Of a stretch of DNA of 64,000 nucleotides, positions 1-11,027 are shown one piece after another. The notes beneath the pieces are model-generated. The model saw only the letters and a program-made list of their open reading frames with translations, had not been told where the DNA came from and ran no database searches. This DNA comes from Herpomyces periplanetae (taxonomy: Eukaryota > Ascomycota > Laboulbeniomycetes > Herpomycetales > Herpomycetaceae): contig WMKJ01000033.1 in the NCBI GenBank assembly GCA_009733715.1, positions 1-64,000 on the forward strand, written 5' to 3'. Within the stretch, counting starts at the first letter, position 1. The number at the start of each line of letters is the position of its first letter. The position numbers and the translations under genes were made by a program.

Positions 1-2
1 TT

Positions 3-3000
3 GCTGGTAGTTCAACTAGAACGAGACTAGTTTTAACGTCTGTTAAATCCACTAGTATTGTTCATTTTCCAACGGTCACCACTATGTCAGTATTAGAAAG
101 TGGTGTTTCTGATGGAGAAACGAATGATAGCCCAAGCGACTCCATTAATGTGTCTGTCATTGATGAACAAACTATTAATTCGTGGCCAACGAAAACTGAA
201 GTTAATGGTAGTTATGATGGTGAAACGAATTTTTTTACAGTTCTGTCATCAAAAACTGGAACACCTATTATATCATTTAATTCTACCATATCCAAAGAAA
301 CTGAGATGAGTAGAATAACGTTTACATCGTCAGGCACTTTGCCTACAAGCTTAATTTCGCATCGAGTTGAATCCAGTGCAATGCCTAGTGAAATAACGAC
401 TTCAGTACTCTTGGAAGATGTTGATGCTCAAAATAATTCTGAAATTTCGGATCCTACTGAAATTTCTGAAGTTACTGATCAAAGTGATGATCCTTACTCG
501 TCGCAGGATAATTTGTGCAATGGTGATGAAGTTTCGGATGCTTATATTAATGGGGGAAAATGTTCAAATGAGTCAGTAGCAAATCCTGTTTTAACTATGT
601 CGACGTCGCTCCTATCTATGTTCACCATTTCAACACATTCTATTCAAAAGCAGACATTTTCGTCCTTATTTTCATCGAATGCGCAACCTACTTCCAACAT
701 TAAAACTTTGGGAATAACTAGTCCAGCTGATTCAATCACATTTCCCTTATCTGGTACCGAAACCTCTCTGTTTAGTTTTCCCGTTACATCCTCAACTCAA
801 TCGCCTAATTCTGAATTTGATAAAGATACCCTAAGTGAGGATACATCTGATGTTGGCTTAACGGATGAATCTGATATCTATACTTCTGGTATTTCGAAAT
901 CTCCCAGTTCTGGAACTGGATCGACAGTTTATCGAACATCAGCAAGTCAGACTGTTTGGTCTTCAGCAGTTGCTCCTGGAATTAGTGGTTCATCTTCACT
1001 ATTGGTATCCACAAGTTCTTTATTGACGTTGACAACACCGATTTCTTCCATTACATCAATACCTTCGGTGTCAGCCTCAAATTCGGTCTCTTCAACGTTT
1101 ACTTATTCGGAAAGCAAATTTGAGGATATATCATCAGAGCCTAAATCATCTCCAAAGGATTTTCCTACATTTTTACTTACAACATCTGTAACATTTTCAT
1201 CACAATTTTCGCAAACTACGAAGAGTCAGGATAAAATCGATTCAATCAGCTTGAGTGAATCACGGATTACGAACACTAATCCTTCAATACCAAGCTCCAA
1301 TGTGATAACTATAATTCCTGCTCCACCTTCTGTGTCGAATATTCCTACTTATATGGATGGTTTTTCTTCTACAACTATGTTTGTATCAACGTCTTTTGGC
1401 CCTTCATCGGAGATAATTCCTCCGCAAATGTTGAGTGTTGATGAGCGTATTTCGTCTACAGCCTTTGATTATTCAATTAATTCACAACTGAATAGTGCGA
1501 CAAATCCTTCGGACATTCCCAGTGTCACATCTTTGGGAATTTCAAGTCTGATTAGTGGCAGTTTAACAGGTACTAATAAAGTTACAGATGCTAGTTTAAC
1601 AGTGTCACATACGGAAGATACTATAATAAATTCGAGTTCTGTTGTTTCTTACCAATCTCAGTTTACGATGACGAGTTCCGCTAGGGATATAAATAGTGAG
1701 ATCGGAATGGTATCTTCTGGTATAACTTTTGTTCCAAATGTTTCGAAAATTAATAGCAATGGTCCTACAAATATAGCTTCTGAACTTCTAGGGTCATCGA
1801 TTGGAACTAACTTCCTGCCTAGCATATCGTATACTCCTAAGAAAATTAGTACTGCATTGGTAAATCCTTCGAATTCATCATTATTAAATACTACTCCAGG
1901 TTCATCACGTATTAAAAGTTTATCTACGTCTAATATATCAGAAGTAATTTTGGAACCGGCCACAATTGACGTCACTTCAACTGCAACAGTGAATCCATCT
2001 ACTATAACAGCACCACCAGAAGTTAGTTATAGTGTGGATGAAAATGAACATACCTCTAGTATTGTACCAACATCTGCAATTGATAAATCAGGATTATCTA
2101 GTGAATTTTCAAGTAGTGCCATTTCAGTGCAAACAGATTTTAACAAGGATCCAATATTATCTCAACTGTATACGACTGGGAGATCTACAAATGTGGCTAG
2201 TAACACAGTGTCTGGCTCATTGAAACTTTCGATTTCGGACGTTACTAAAGAAATATCTACGGATAGTGAAGTTTTAACTGGTACACGTACGACATCTTTA
2301 TCAGATGAGCCTTTGATGGTAACTTCAAGCTCCATTGAAAAGTCTGATGATATTACGATTAATAGTGATACGTCAAAGGGAAGAGTAACGGATACTGATG
2401 ATAAATCGAGTATGTTTACTGTCACATCAAATTCAGTCGAGCCGATGAAAACACCATTGACATCAATAGGTATGAGTTCGACAAATAGCGAGAAATCCAT
2501 ATTTAGCAGCAAGAGTGAAATTTTTCCTACTGAGACAAAAGTCTCTACGGATCCTATCGTAACAAGTGATAAAGACAAGGGTATTGATACAAATTCGGAT
2601 AAAGATACAGAAAGTGATTCGGGAAATGGTGAAGAAGATACATTTGATTTAACAGATCCAATTGAAGAAGATGATACTGAGATAAACGGTATTTCTACGA
2701 CTATTCATGTGACATCAGATGTTTATATTACTAAAACAGTTAGCATTCCATTGGATGGTAAAAGTTCGCCACTAACGGCTATAACCAGAGAGGATCTTTC
2801 GTCTACAAGGTTTACTGAAGCATCAATTACAACTACAAACGATAGTAGGGTGACTGGTTCGAAGTTAGACGTCTTTGAATTTACATCATCAAGCAGTGTA
2901 TTTAGTACTACACTCGATTCAAGCAAGCCGATACTGGAAACAAGTTCATCACATACAGAAGCAACATCAAGCGCTAGGCAAACTTTAGGTTCTGAGGGGA

Positions 3001-5204
3001 TTTCAGGGTCAATTAATCCTTCTATAACGATTTTTATAACGGAAACTCAAGGCTGTGGCAATCCTAGCAATTTAGGGAAGATAACTGGGAATCGTGTCGA
3101 GTCAATTGGGGTTGATAGTAAAATTAGAGTTTATGTAACAATATTGGAGACGATTGATTGTCAACCAAGTGATTCAAACCATGGACTCGGTTCTTCAACA
3201 GTTTTTTCAGAGAACACTAGATTTACGAATGATCCTAAAACAAGTGAGAAAAGTGAATTGACAAGTGTTATTGAAAGTACAGTTGAAGCAACTTCGTTAA
3301 TTGAAGTATTATCTACAGGTGGAGAATTGAATAGTTCGGGAATTAGAGAAAGTAGTGGAGTCACGGCTGAACCAGTTGTACAAGAAAATGAAGGAAACGT
3401 TACAGGAACACGAGTTTCGGGAATTTTGACAAGATCTGAATTGGGGGATGATGATGGGAAATTAACATTTTCAAAATCCGATGAATCTATTCAACATACT
3501 TTTACATTGACTGAACCAAGAGAATTTCAAACCAATGAATCATTAGTTTCGACAATGTTGGCAACGGCGACAAGGACAGAGATGGTGAAAGGTAGTACAT
3601 TAATTTCGGGGGAAAGTAGAACGACTGCTGGAATATCCGTTTCGAGACAATCAGACGTATCGAAGGATGGTTTGGTGTTGGCTTCATCTACTCAGGCAAG
3701 CGAGAGGGAAACAATTAGTGAAGATTCGGGTTTACCGGTTTTAACGAGTTCAAAGCCAGGAACTAATGTTTTAACGGCGAGTTCAAACGTGGGCAATTCG
3801 TCACCGGTTATCCCAGTTATGATAACGTCTAATGAACTCCTGGCTAGTAGTATATCACATGTTACGATAATTGACGAAGTATATTCAAGCCAATTAAGTA
3901 ACAAATTGAAAGAGAGCTCAATAGCATGGAAAAGTTGGACACCAGGGGGAGAAACTGGACCAAGAGAAACCGATAGGGATATCGATGAAGATTTTGGAGC
4001 GATTGAACAATCATCAGGAAGAGGAAAGTATAGTGAAGAACCTTGTACGACGACTATTACGCAAACGGATGAAAAGATTGTTGTAGTTGTTACCCGGACC
4101 GCAAAGGACATTGTAGCGCCGTCGGGAACTGGGAATATTTCCGAATTAGGAAATATTTTGAGTATTTTCACGACGGAAGGAAAAAATGTTCAGACGAAAG
4201 TTGGGGGATTAACAAGTTTGGTGACGAATCAGGAATCATTTACGACAACAGATGGGTTACGATGCAGCAGAGGAAGTGAAAATGGGAATATGTTAAACTG
4301 CTCGCACACATCCGTCCTCTCATCTATGCCTGAAAAAATATCAGCAACATCAAGTGCGTTTACATCAAAAGAAGTTAACACTAATTCACGAGATAGTAAC
4401 AGCTTTAATTGGAGTTCCTTAACTTATAGCGGAGATGAGAGTAACCTCCGTCCAAGTGGAGGTAGTGTAGAAGGTTTACAATCTTGTCAAACACAATCAA
4501 GAGATGGAATTCTGGTAACAGGATGCCAGACCGTAACAAGCCACGTCACTTGTATAAGAGTATCTAATGATATCTTAATGGGGACAATTTGTCAACCAAT
4601 TTCTCCAGCGACTAATTCTTCAGATGCGATGGGTACAGCGTTACCACCGACACATTTATTGGATTATTTTTCAAGTGGCCAGGAAAATTTATCTGGCAGA
4701 ACGGAACCGTCTCGTTGTACACTTGGATTTAATCATGGACCGTGTGTAACTCAGGTTTATTTAACGGAAACAATTATTCAAGTGCCCTTAACTTCCACTA
4801 ACCTAGATAATTATGTTACGGGATCTTACTCTGGAGTTAATAGTATTCTAATTCCCAAACCATCGCAGCAATCTTGGATTGAAGTTCACGGTACCTTGAC
4901 CAGTCCGAATAATATTTATCCGACTGTGTTTAATCCAGATCCTGCTCTTGTCCTAACTTCTGCTCAATTAAGGCCATATTGCGGTGATAATGGATCTTGT
5001 ACATTGCATTCTTCCATTAACTTTACTTCAAATAGTTTGTCCTCACCCTACACAACTCTCGTGTTAACTTCGTCTAATATTCATCCTCCTAACCATGATA
5101 GTGGTGATGTTTCCAGTTCGGCTCCTATTCCTCACAAACCTAATATCTTTAGTATTGGAGGAATTTCGTTCATTTGTGCTGCAATTATCTGGCTGATTAT
5201 CTAG
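3..5204 (+). CDS. Giant Ser/Thr-rich GPI-anchored cell-wall/adhesin-like protein, 5'-truncated
   Basis: The frame is open from base 3 through the first ATG at 84 to the stop at 5202-5204, so the gene begins outside the window; at least 1733 residues are visible. Almost the whole chain is Ser/Thr with acidic patches and scattered N-x-S/T sequons, as in heavily O-mannosylated wall proteins. Cysteines are rare in the first half and appear in spaced pairs near the C-terminal third (for example EPCTTTITQT and DNGSCTLHSS), which may mark small folded modules. The last residues form a hydrophobic tail (GGISFICAAIIWLII) preceded by small polar residues (DSGDVSSSA), the layout of a GPI-attachment signal. 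No intron is visible. Known for the family: such proteins are linked to wall glucan or stay on the plasma membrane as adhesins or flocculins. The adhesive role is inferred; no named adhesin domain is recognised. Confidence 0.75.
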   Translation, partial: AGSSTRTRLVLTSVKSTSIVHFPTVTTMSVLESGVSDGETNDSPSDSINVSVIDEQTINSWPTKTEVNGSYDGETNFFTVLSSKTGTPIISFNSTISKETEMSRITFTSSGTLPTSLISHRVESSAMPSEITTSVLLEDVDAQNNSEISDPTEISEVTDQSDDPYSSQDNLCNGDEVSDAYINGGKCSNESVANPVLTMSTSLLSMFTISTHSIQKQTFSSLFSSNAQPTSNIKTLGITSPADSITFPLSGTETSLFSFPVTSSTQSPNSEFDKDTLSEDTSDVGLTDESDIYTSGISKSPSSGTGSTVYRTSASQTVWSSAVAPGISGSSSLLVSTSSLLTLTTPISSITSIPSVSASNSVSSTFTYSESKFEDISSEPKSSPKDFPTFLLTTSVTFSSQFSQTTKSQDKIDSISLSESRITNTNPSIPSSNVITIIPAPPSVSNIPTYMDGFSSTTMFVSTSFGPSSEIIPPQMLSVDERISSTAFDYSINSQLNSATNPSDIPSVTSLGISSLISGSLTGTNKVTDASLTVSHTEDTIINSSSVVSYQSQFTMTSSARDINSEIGMVSSGITFVPNVSKINSNGPTNIASELLGSSIGTNFLPSISYTPKKISTALVNPSNSSLLNTTPGSSRIKSLSTSNISEVILEPATIDVTSTATVNPSTITAPPEVSYSVDENEHTSSIVPTSAIDKSGLSSEFSSSAISVQTDFNKDPILSQLYTTGRSTNVASNTVSGSLKLSISDVTKEISTDSEVLTGTRTTSLSDEPLMVTSSSIEKSDDITINSDTSKGRVTDTDDKSSMFTVTSNSVEPMKTPLTSIGMSSTNSEKSIFSSKSEIFPTETKVSTDPIVTSDKDKGIDTNSDKDTESDSGNGEEDTFDLTDPIEEDDTEINGISTTIHVTSDVYITKTVSIPLDGKSSPLTAITREDLSSTRFTEASITTTNDSRVTGSKLDVFEFTSSSSVFSTTLDSSKPILETSSSHTEATSSARQTLGSEGISGSINPSITIFITETQGCGNPSNLGKITGNRVESIGVDSKIRVYVTILETIDCQPSDSNHGLGSSTVFSENTRFTNDPKTSEKSELTSVIESTVEATSLIEVLSTGGELNSSGIRESSGVTAEPVVQENEGNVTGTRVSGILTRSELGDDDGKLTFSKSDESIQHTFTLTEPREFQTNESLVSTMLATATRTEMVKGSTLISGESRTTAGISVSRQSDVSKDGLVLASSTQASERETISEDSGLPVLTSSKPGTNVLTASSNVGNSSPVIPVMITSNELLASSISHVTIIDEVYSSQLSNKLKESSIAWKSWTPGGETGPRETDRDIDEDFGAIEQSSGRGKYSEEPCTTTITQTDEKIVVVVTRTAKDIVAPSGTGNISELGNILSIFTTEGKNVQTKVGGLTSLVTNQESFTTTDGLRCSRGSENGNMLNCSHTSVLSSMPEKISATSSAFTSKEVNTNSRDSNSFNWSSLTYSGDESNLRPSGGSVEGLQSCQTQSRDGILVTGCQTVTSHVTCIRVSNDILMGTICQPISPATNSSDAMGTALPPTHLLDYFSSGQENLSGRTEPSRCTLGFNHGPCVTQVYLTETIIQVPLTSTNLDNYVTGSYSGVNSILIPKPSQQSWIEVHGTLTSPNNIYPTVFNPDPALVLTSAQLRPYCGDNGSCTLHSSINFTSNSLSSPYTTLVLTSSNIHPPNHDSGDVSSSAPIPHKPNIFSIGGISFICAAIIWLII

Positions 5205-8006
5205 ATTTGGCCCGTATTCTACCGATTTTAATCTTTTTTGTTTAATTATATCCGCTTTTCTTATTCCATACGCTTGTATACCGTAATACGCTTGCATCTA
5301 TTTTTTGAATTTTGTCCACTTCATTCTACAGTTCTATTTGGTTGAATTTTGCAATTGAATTTTTCAATTTTTCAGCTGTTTGTTACTCATGTATAAGAAG
5401 GCTTTTATTGCTACTTTTTGCATAATTGTCGTAGTTTTTTGTAGAGAGATTCATGTATTCGAACCATGTGTATGTAAATGTAGCATGTATGTAGGTATGA
5501 ACATAGATTTACTTCACGTTTAATCGTGATCGCAAGCAAATTGTTTTCTCTTGGATCATGAACTGTCCCTAATACAGTCAAGAATGAAATATTGCCCCTG
5601 TAGTTTCATTTTCTTATTAATTTGTCACGGATTTCACGGCACTGGCCCTATCATTTGGCAAATCTTACACTTTGAAATGGATTAACTAGATCTTTTCGAG
5701 CCCTTCAACAAATTTGGCTTAGTTTTCCCTGCGTAAACCATTCATATGTTCTTCTCCAAAATGTCTATCTGAGTCTGTGCTAATTATATTTATCCGGCTA
5801 GTTTTACTTTAAATATTTTCCTGCAGGGTACAAGGGATGGAGAGGATGTACACTGTCGCAGACTTGAACTTTTTATTGGCGGATTTGCTTCTAAATATCG
5901 TGCGTAGTCCAAAAATACCGCTGTTATTAAATCTCCAAGCTAACATGCTAGTTTATGCATATTTAAACTATAAATAGGTCATTCTTACGAACATCATGGA
6001 TAATGTGGAGAATGTGGTAAACTAGGCTCTAGAGCACTAAGTATTTTTGAACATCTCATTGCTCGATGAGGCCGGTATGTTCTGATCAAGGAGATGTCGA
6101 GTTTGTCCAGATTTTCACCCGATACCGCCATCATGAAACACGAGATATCTCATCACACTTTGACAAATTTGTTGCGCATACGGCCGTGCGTACACACTTC
6201 CGCGCATGCCCGTCTTCTAGCCTGCGTTCTCGATGGTCAATTTATATACTAGACTGTTCCACTTGAATTTGTGGTTAAAATGAGAACCCCATTTTACCGT
6301 GGATGAAAGATAAGATAAACTTGTGTGCACGCACGCACAAATATTCCTGCAGATCGATTGTTAGCACGTTTCCATTGCTTTAAAACGTGCTACACAGTTA
6401 CTGTGTGATAGTGGCAATGGGTACTTTTGTTATCACCACGACACAGTTATAGAACAACGCACTATTAAGTACATACTTGGTGAGCCTTACGTGTGTGCTT
6501 GCATGCGTGCGTGCGGGTGGATGCGAATGTGGGCACACATGTGTATGCAGTTAAACATTTTTCATAGCGTTGTTACGATTACATTAAATTAGACCGTTCA
6601 TACTAAGCTGTAGTGCAATTTGCACGAAGAAAAGCCACAGTTTTAAAGGTTGTCGTATTATCCAGGCTTGAATGTGTAACTTAGTTGTCAGTTGGGCCGA
6701 GTATACATGCGTACATCGCCATGATTGAGTCTTAATACAGCCTGAATATTACGGGGAATGCCACGAATAATTACGTCGGTATACACGCTGCGTATTTGGA
6801 CTCGTGAATCATGGAAAATTGTTTTAAGCGAAATCAGCTCTTCTGCTATTTGTCGACAGGGCGGCAAGGATGTCCGAAATCATTTGTCTCCATTACAGCA
6901 CTATCTGTAAACGTTGTCGTTGATGCGTCTTGTACTACATGTTGATCCACCAGAGTATATCATTAGTTTTATCAACTATTTTTAACAAGATTGTTTATCT
7001 AATTACGCACTCGGGATTTAACCAAGTTTACACTATGCATCTGGGTCTTGATTTATTTTTTGTATTAAATCTGTTGCCATCGCGGTCTGTTGCCCGAAAT
7101 TTGTTGTGTGAGTACCTGGTTTGTTTCAAGCGTTTTTACTAGTAAGAGTGTATCGTCGCTTTTACCAAAAGCCCATATTTTCTTGCGTTAGACAACCTGA
7201 TCGTATGCGACACAGCCTCCTGTTTGTTTTAGCAAACAGGCACTTACATTTTTATGAGGCACATAATTTTCTTTAAGTCCGGTTTGCTCGTGCGTGTGCT
7301 ATCGTCAAATACTGAAGATCGTGCACAAGTTTATACTGCTTCGCTTAACTTTCGTAAAATTCTCTGATGCCATATCCTTTTCTTGGTTATACTCTACCCC
7401 CAAATACTTAACCAATCAGTTCGCTTTGACAAAATGTTATAGAGAAAAGCTACAATACGATGACAATCTGTGGGGGGATGTGTATAAACTAGTATTATTA
7501 CCTTGACGTTATTCACTGACCTGGAAATCCCCGTACTGCTAGGTAGTATAATCAGCACAAAAACGAGTGCTTGACACAAGATATAGAATTAATAAATATT
7601 CAATTACAGCATTGGACCCTAATAGTAGGTAGAGATTTGTGCATGCATGTTATCCAAGGTTCTGTATGTCCAAAAACTAAATCTTAAGATCTATAATTAT
7701 ATCTAAATTTCAAAAGTTCTATTCTTCTACCCCTCTTTGCTTCATGCCATATCCCGTTCCTCTCTGTCGTCCTATTATTCTCGACAAATAAATGAAAGAA
7801 TAGCTAGTCCCTTCACTAAACAAGCATGCTGCGTTACGCTACCAAACGTTACACGGCTTGAATGTTATACATCACAACAGTGAAGGCTAACCGTCTTATC
7901 ACAAGGGAAAATCATCATTGCCCCAATACACTCACACAGACTGACATGGATGAAAAAGTGATCAAGTGCATAATAGGTCTGTTAGTATTTTTTCAAATCG
8001 AGCAAA
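5205..8006. other. Gene-poor gap
   Basis: About 2.8 kb without a recognisable gene; open frames are short and not conserved-looking. It holds a nested inverted repeat near 6362-6420 and alternating purine-pyrimidine tracts near 6488-6515, reported separately. A 46-residue ORF starting at 5837 follows a splice-acceptor-like CTGCAG, but nothing else supports it. Confidence 0.6.
6362..6420. repeat. Nested inverted repeats
   Basis: TAGCACGTTT (6362-6371) is repeated as its exact reverse complement at 6383-6392. CCATTGC inside the loop (6372-6378) pairs with GCAATGG (6414-6420), and ACACAG/CTGTGT (6392-6397/6401-6406) forms a third small hairpin. The arms are mutually exclusive in part. The origin is unknown; a short MITE remnant or a structured transcript end are options. 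Confidence 0.5.
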
Positions 8007-10429
8007 CTACTCGGATTTCTTTTTATTCGTTGTATCATCCTCAAATGTATCATCAAAGAATGAGTACATTAGCGACAAAACGTAAATGAATCCAATCATT
8101 ATGGCGATAATAGTTCCAAATTTTACAACATCCGTCCAGTGCCGTTCTAGAACTGGCATTTTCAAAAATGATATTAAATTATTCGTACGAATGGTGTCAA
8201 CCTGTGGTGGAATATGATAATAAATTGTATTGGGTGGGAAGAAGCTATCGTAGCCCAAATTTTTTCGATCAAATGGGTTATTTTTAAAATCGGAGCTCTC
8301 CAGTCCAGCACAGGACCAAAATACAACCGGGTTAGGAAAAGGAACAGTCCTCTTGGAAATTGGTTGCGAATACTCGTCCCCTTTATCAGACTGACTTTCC
8401 ATCCAATGTGAATAGATTTGCCATGCTGGGTTATTAACCGAAAGTGGTGTCGTAGTATGATTTACTGGATCAAAATACCGAAGATGGAGTGGAATGGAAA
8501 CATCCCATTGGTAGTCATATGAATTATCCGCTTGACGATCATCCAATTGTTCAATTGCTGCTGTAATTTCTGTTGCATTTAGTTGTCGTTGTTGATAAGG
8601 TGTTGCAAGTTCAAACAAGGCCAGTGAGCCCCATTTTTCGATAATCCAAAGTGGTGCCTCTAGATCTGTTTCACCATGCACTTCTCGCAAGCCAACTAAT
8701 CGACTAGCCTTCAATAGTTCAGGATCACTTAGCTCGAATTTATTAACAAAAAGGTACGAAGGAATTGTGAAAAATGCATTCAAAGAGCATGATGATTGCG
8801 GAGGTATCAAAAAGGCTGGTGGAAATTCCAACTTCAAAATGGGATGTAAACCGGTAGGCTCCTCAAAATGCGACCGGAATCTCAAACGCCCCAATTTTCC
8901 AGGTAACCGATGATGGCGAGATGGAAAAGAAAATAGAGCTGGTTCTGTATTATTTTACCGTAAATTAGCATGAGTTCTTCATTAACTTCCTTCCCCCTTC
9001 AAACAATTCTGCAGTGCTATGACAACAATCTGAATGAAGAAATAGTATGACGAACTAAATTCATCCCAAAATATCCACACTTCAATTATGCATCAGATAT
9101 TTCCTTCGCCATTCAAGGTGATACATCCATTATCTTTATCAAACGAAATATTCTGTAACATTCAGCACACTTGAATCCACTTACTAGGAGCATCATCATG
9201 CCCAACATTGGTGAGCAGTCCCCCGACCCTAATTTCGTCGAAGTTTCCCGATTTTTCCGCCTTAACTACACCAATTTCCATGCTGACCGATGAATCAAGT
9301 CGTTTTTGATGGGTTTCGGTCCACACTTGAGGTGAATTCCAGTCGGCACTCACAATCAACTGTCCAGCACTTTTTTCAAAATCAATCCCCAAATACGACA
9401 CATTTGGAATTCCTTGTAGGTAATTTAGACAAAGGTCATTTCCGGCACAAACTTTCTCGTGGAAGTAATCCGCAGCTTGCTCCAATGTAGGTAATAAATG
9501 ATAAAAATAATATGTGTTCCGCATATTTTCCTCATCGTCTTCCTTTGTAACATTATTGTTATGAGAAGGAAGGGGAAAGAATGATTTCTACGCAAAATTC
9601 CCTTTAGCTTTTACATGCGCTCACTTCCCAAGCTGAAAGCATGAATAATCCTCTTGTATATATATATCAAGAAGATAACTTTCCATCAGTTAAAACAATC
9701 AAACTTACTTCAGGATCCACACATGCTAGATCATTGTAAAAAATTTTACGAAGCAAAATACACAGCTCGCTTCTGTTATATTGTTGTTAGCCTAGATTGT
9801 ATGCGAACATAATCCTTTTTCCCCATGATAATGATCAAACTAAATCCAGTGCAAACTAACCGTTATCCAAATGCAGAAATATATGAAAGGGAAATACTCA
9901 CGGAACAGAATTTTTATGACTCTTGTAAAAAATACTTAATCCAGGCGAAATATGAGAAGCAAGAGGATTTACAGAATTCGACTCCTCTGAATCAGGCGTG
10001 GACATAGCACACCATCGTATATGAAAACCTTCAGTGTCATCAGCAATAGCGGACCACTATTCAGCATTGTAACGTGAAGTTATGGGAAGGGTAAACGTTA
10101 GTCAAATTATTGTTCAGTTAAACCCAAAGTCACCAAATCAAGATGCTTTTTTTGATAGCACCCGCTTCGTGGGATATTCTTACCTGTAGGCTCGATTCAC
10201 CAAAAAAGGCATCAGCCGGTATGGCTAAACGAACTTCTTTAACTGATTTAAGCCTATCGATTTGAAGACTTGCTATATTAGATTGTGAAGGGTGTTGGTT
10301 GGTAGTAGAACTATGCTCCGAATCAAGTACGATTTTCGATACATCAATTTCATCAATGTTAAAGATTCCATCTTTTCCAAGGGAATTTTCACTGTCACTT
10401 GGTAACAAGTAAGTTATACGAAGACGCAT
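8007..10429 (-). CDS. PBN1: GPI mannosyltransferase I subunit Pbn1/PIG-X
   Basis: Stabilising partner of the Gpi14/PIG-M mannosyltransferase that adds the first mannose to the GPI precursor in the ER membrane. Five exons fit in phase: 10429-10184, 10056-9902, 9772-9709, 9542-9185 and 8944-8007, giving 586 residues. Family marks are the N-terminal MRLRITYLL, HISPGLSIFY, the SRHHRLPGKLG block followed by GLHPILKLEFP, IPLHLRYFDP, the FWSCAG and KNLGYDSFF motifs, and one membrane segment near the C-terminus (IIAIMIGFIYVLSLMY) with a short acidic/basic tail. Exon joins were chosen because each restores conserved sequence across the junction; the acceptor at 9543 is an unusual CAAAG. The protein is longer than yeast Pbn1 (416 residues). 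Start ATG at 10429 is favoured because yeast Pbn1 also begins just before a basic beta strand. Confidence 0.88.
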
Positions 10430-10895
10430 AATTGACGATAGTGTAGAAGAAGTGTTAAATTCAAGTATGAACCTAGAAAACCTCAAAGGTTATCAATAAT
10501 CAACTGTAGAGAGTTGTACGCTAACGTTTTAATATTCGGTTGAAAAAGTTGAGTATTCAACGAATTGTAAAACTTTCTCGATCAAACACTCGGTTAAAGA
10601 GATAATTTTCAATCTAGATAACCAAGATATTGTTAAATTAATCTACGGAATGAGTATGATACCAAGGCCTTGTGGTATTGAGAAGGCTTTTTATTTCAAA
10701 ATTTGATATTAAGAATTGTTAAGTTGCTATAGACAAAATGGGGCAATTGATAAAGATGAACCTCGGAAATGTAGTAATGGCTAGATTAAATAGTTAAAGG
10801 ACCCGTACTGAATTGGGGCCAATTTGGGCAGTTTGACATGTTTCACTCTACCAGATAACTTAGATAAATACTCTAACCCGCCATACGGGGCGTGG
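10430..10895. other. Intergenic region between PBN1 and tRNA
   Basis: Presumed promoter of PBN1 and 5' flank of the tRNA. AT-rich; no further gene or repeat recognised. Confidence 0.5.
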
Positions 10896-11027
10896 AGTCC
10901 CGTGGCGCAGTGGTAGCGCGTCGCTCTTATAGTTATTGGTCGCCAGTAGACTATGGCTCGCGCTGAGAGGGGAGCTTTATCGTAGCGGGTAATGCGAAAG
11001 TCGCGGGTTCGAATCCCGCCGGGACTA
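10896..11027 (+). tRNA. tRNA-Ile(UAU) with a 60-nt intron
   Basis: A complete cloverleaf is readable. The acceptor stem AGTCCCG (10896-10902) pairs perfectly with CGGGACT (11020-11026), followed by discriminator A. The D-arm is GCGC-AGTGGTA-GCGC and the T-arm GCGGG-TTCGAAT-CCCGC. The anticodon stem TCGCT/TGCGA has a T-T mismatch at the loop-closing pair 31-39. The loop reads C-T-TAT-A, giving anticodon UAU at 10928-10930. An intron of about 60 nt (10932-10991) sits after position 37, the normal place for nuclear tRNA introns; tRNA-Ile(UAU) is intron-bearing in yeast too. It needs splicing by the tRNA endonuclease. No run of T was checked as terminator beyond the 3' flank. Confidence 0.85.

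Noticed and set aside
5837-5977. 46-codon ORF beginning MERMYTVADL in the first gap
   Set aside because: Short, single piece, no family resemblance; the preceding CTGCAG could be chance.
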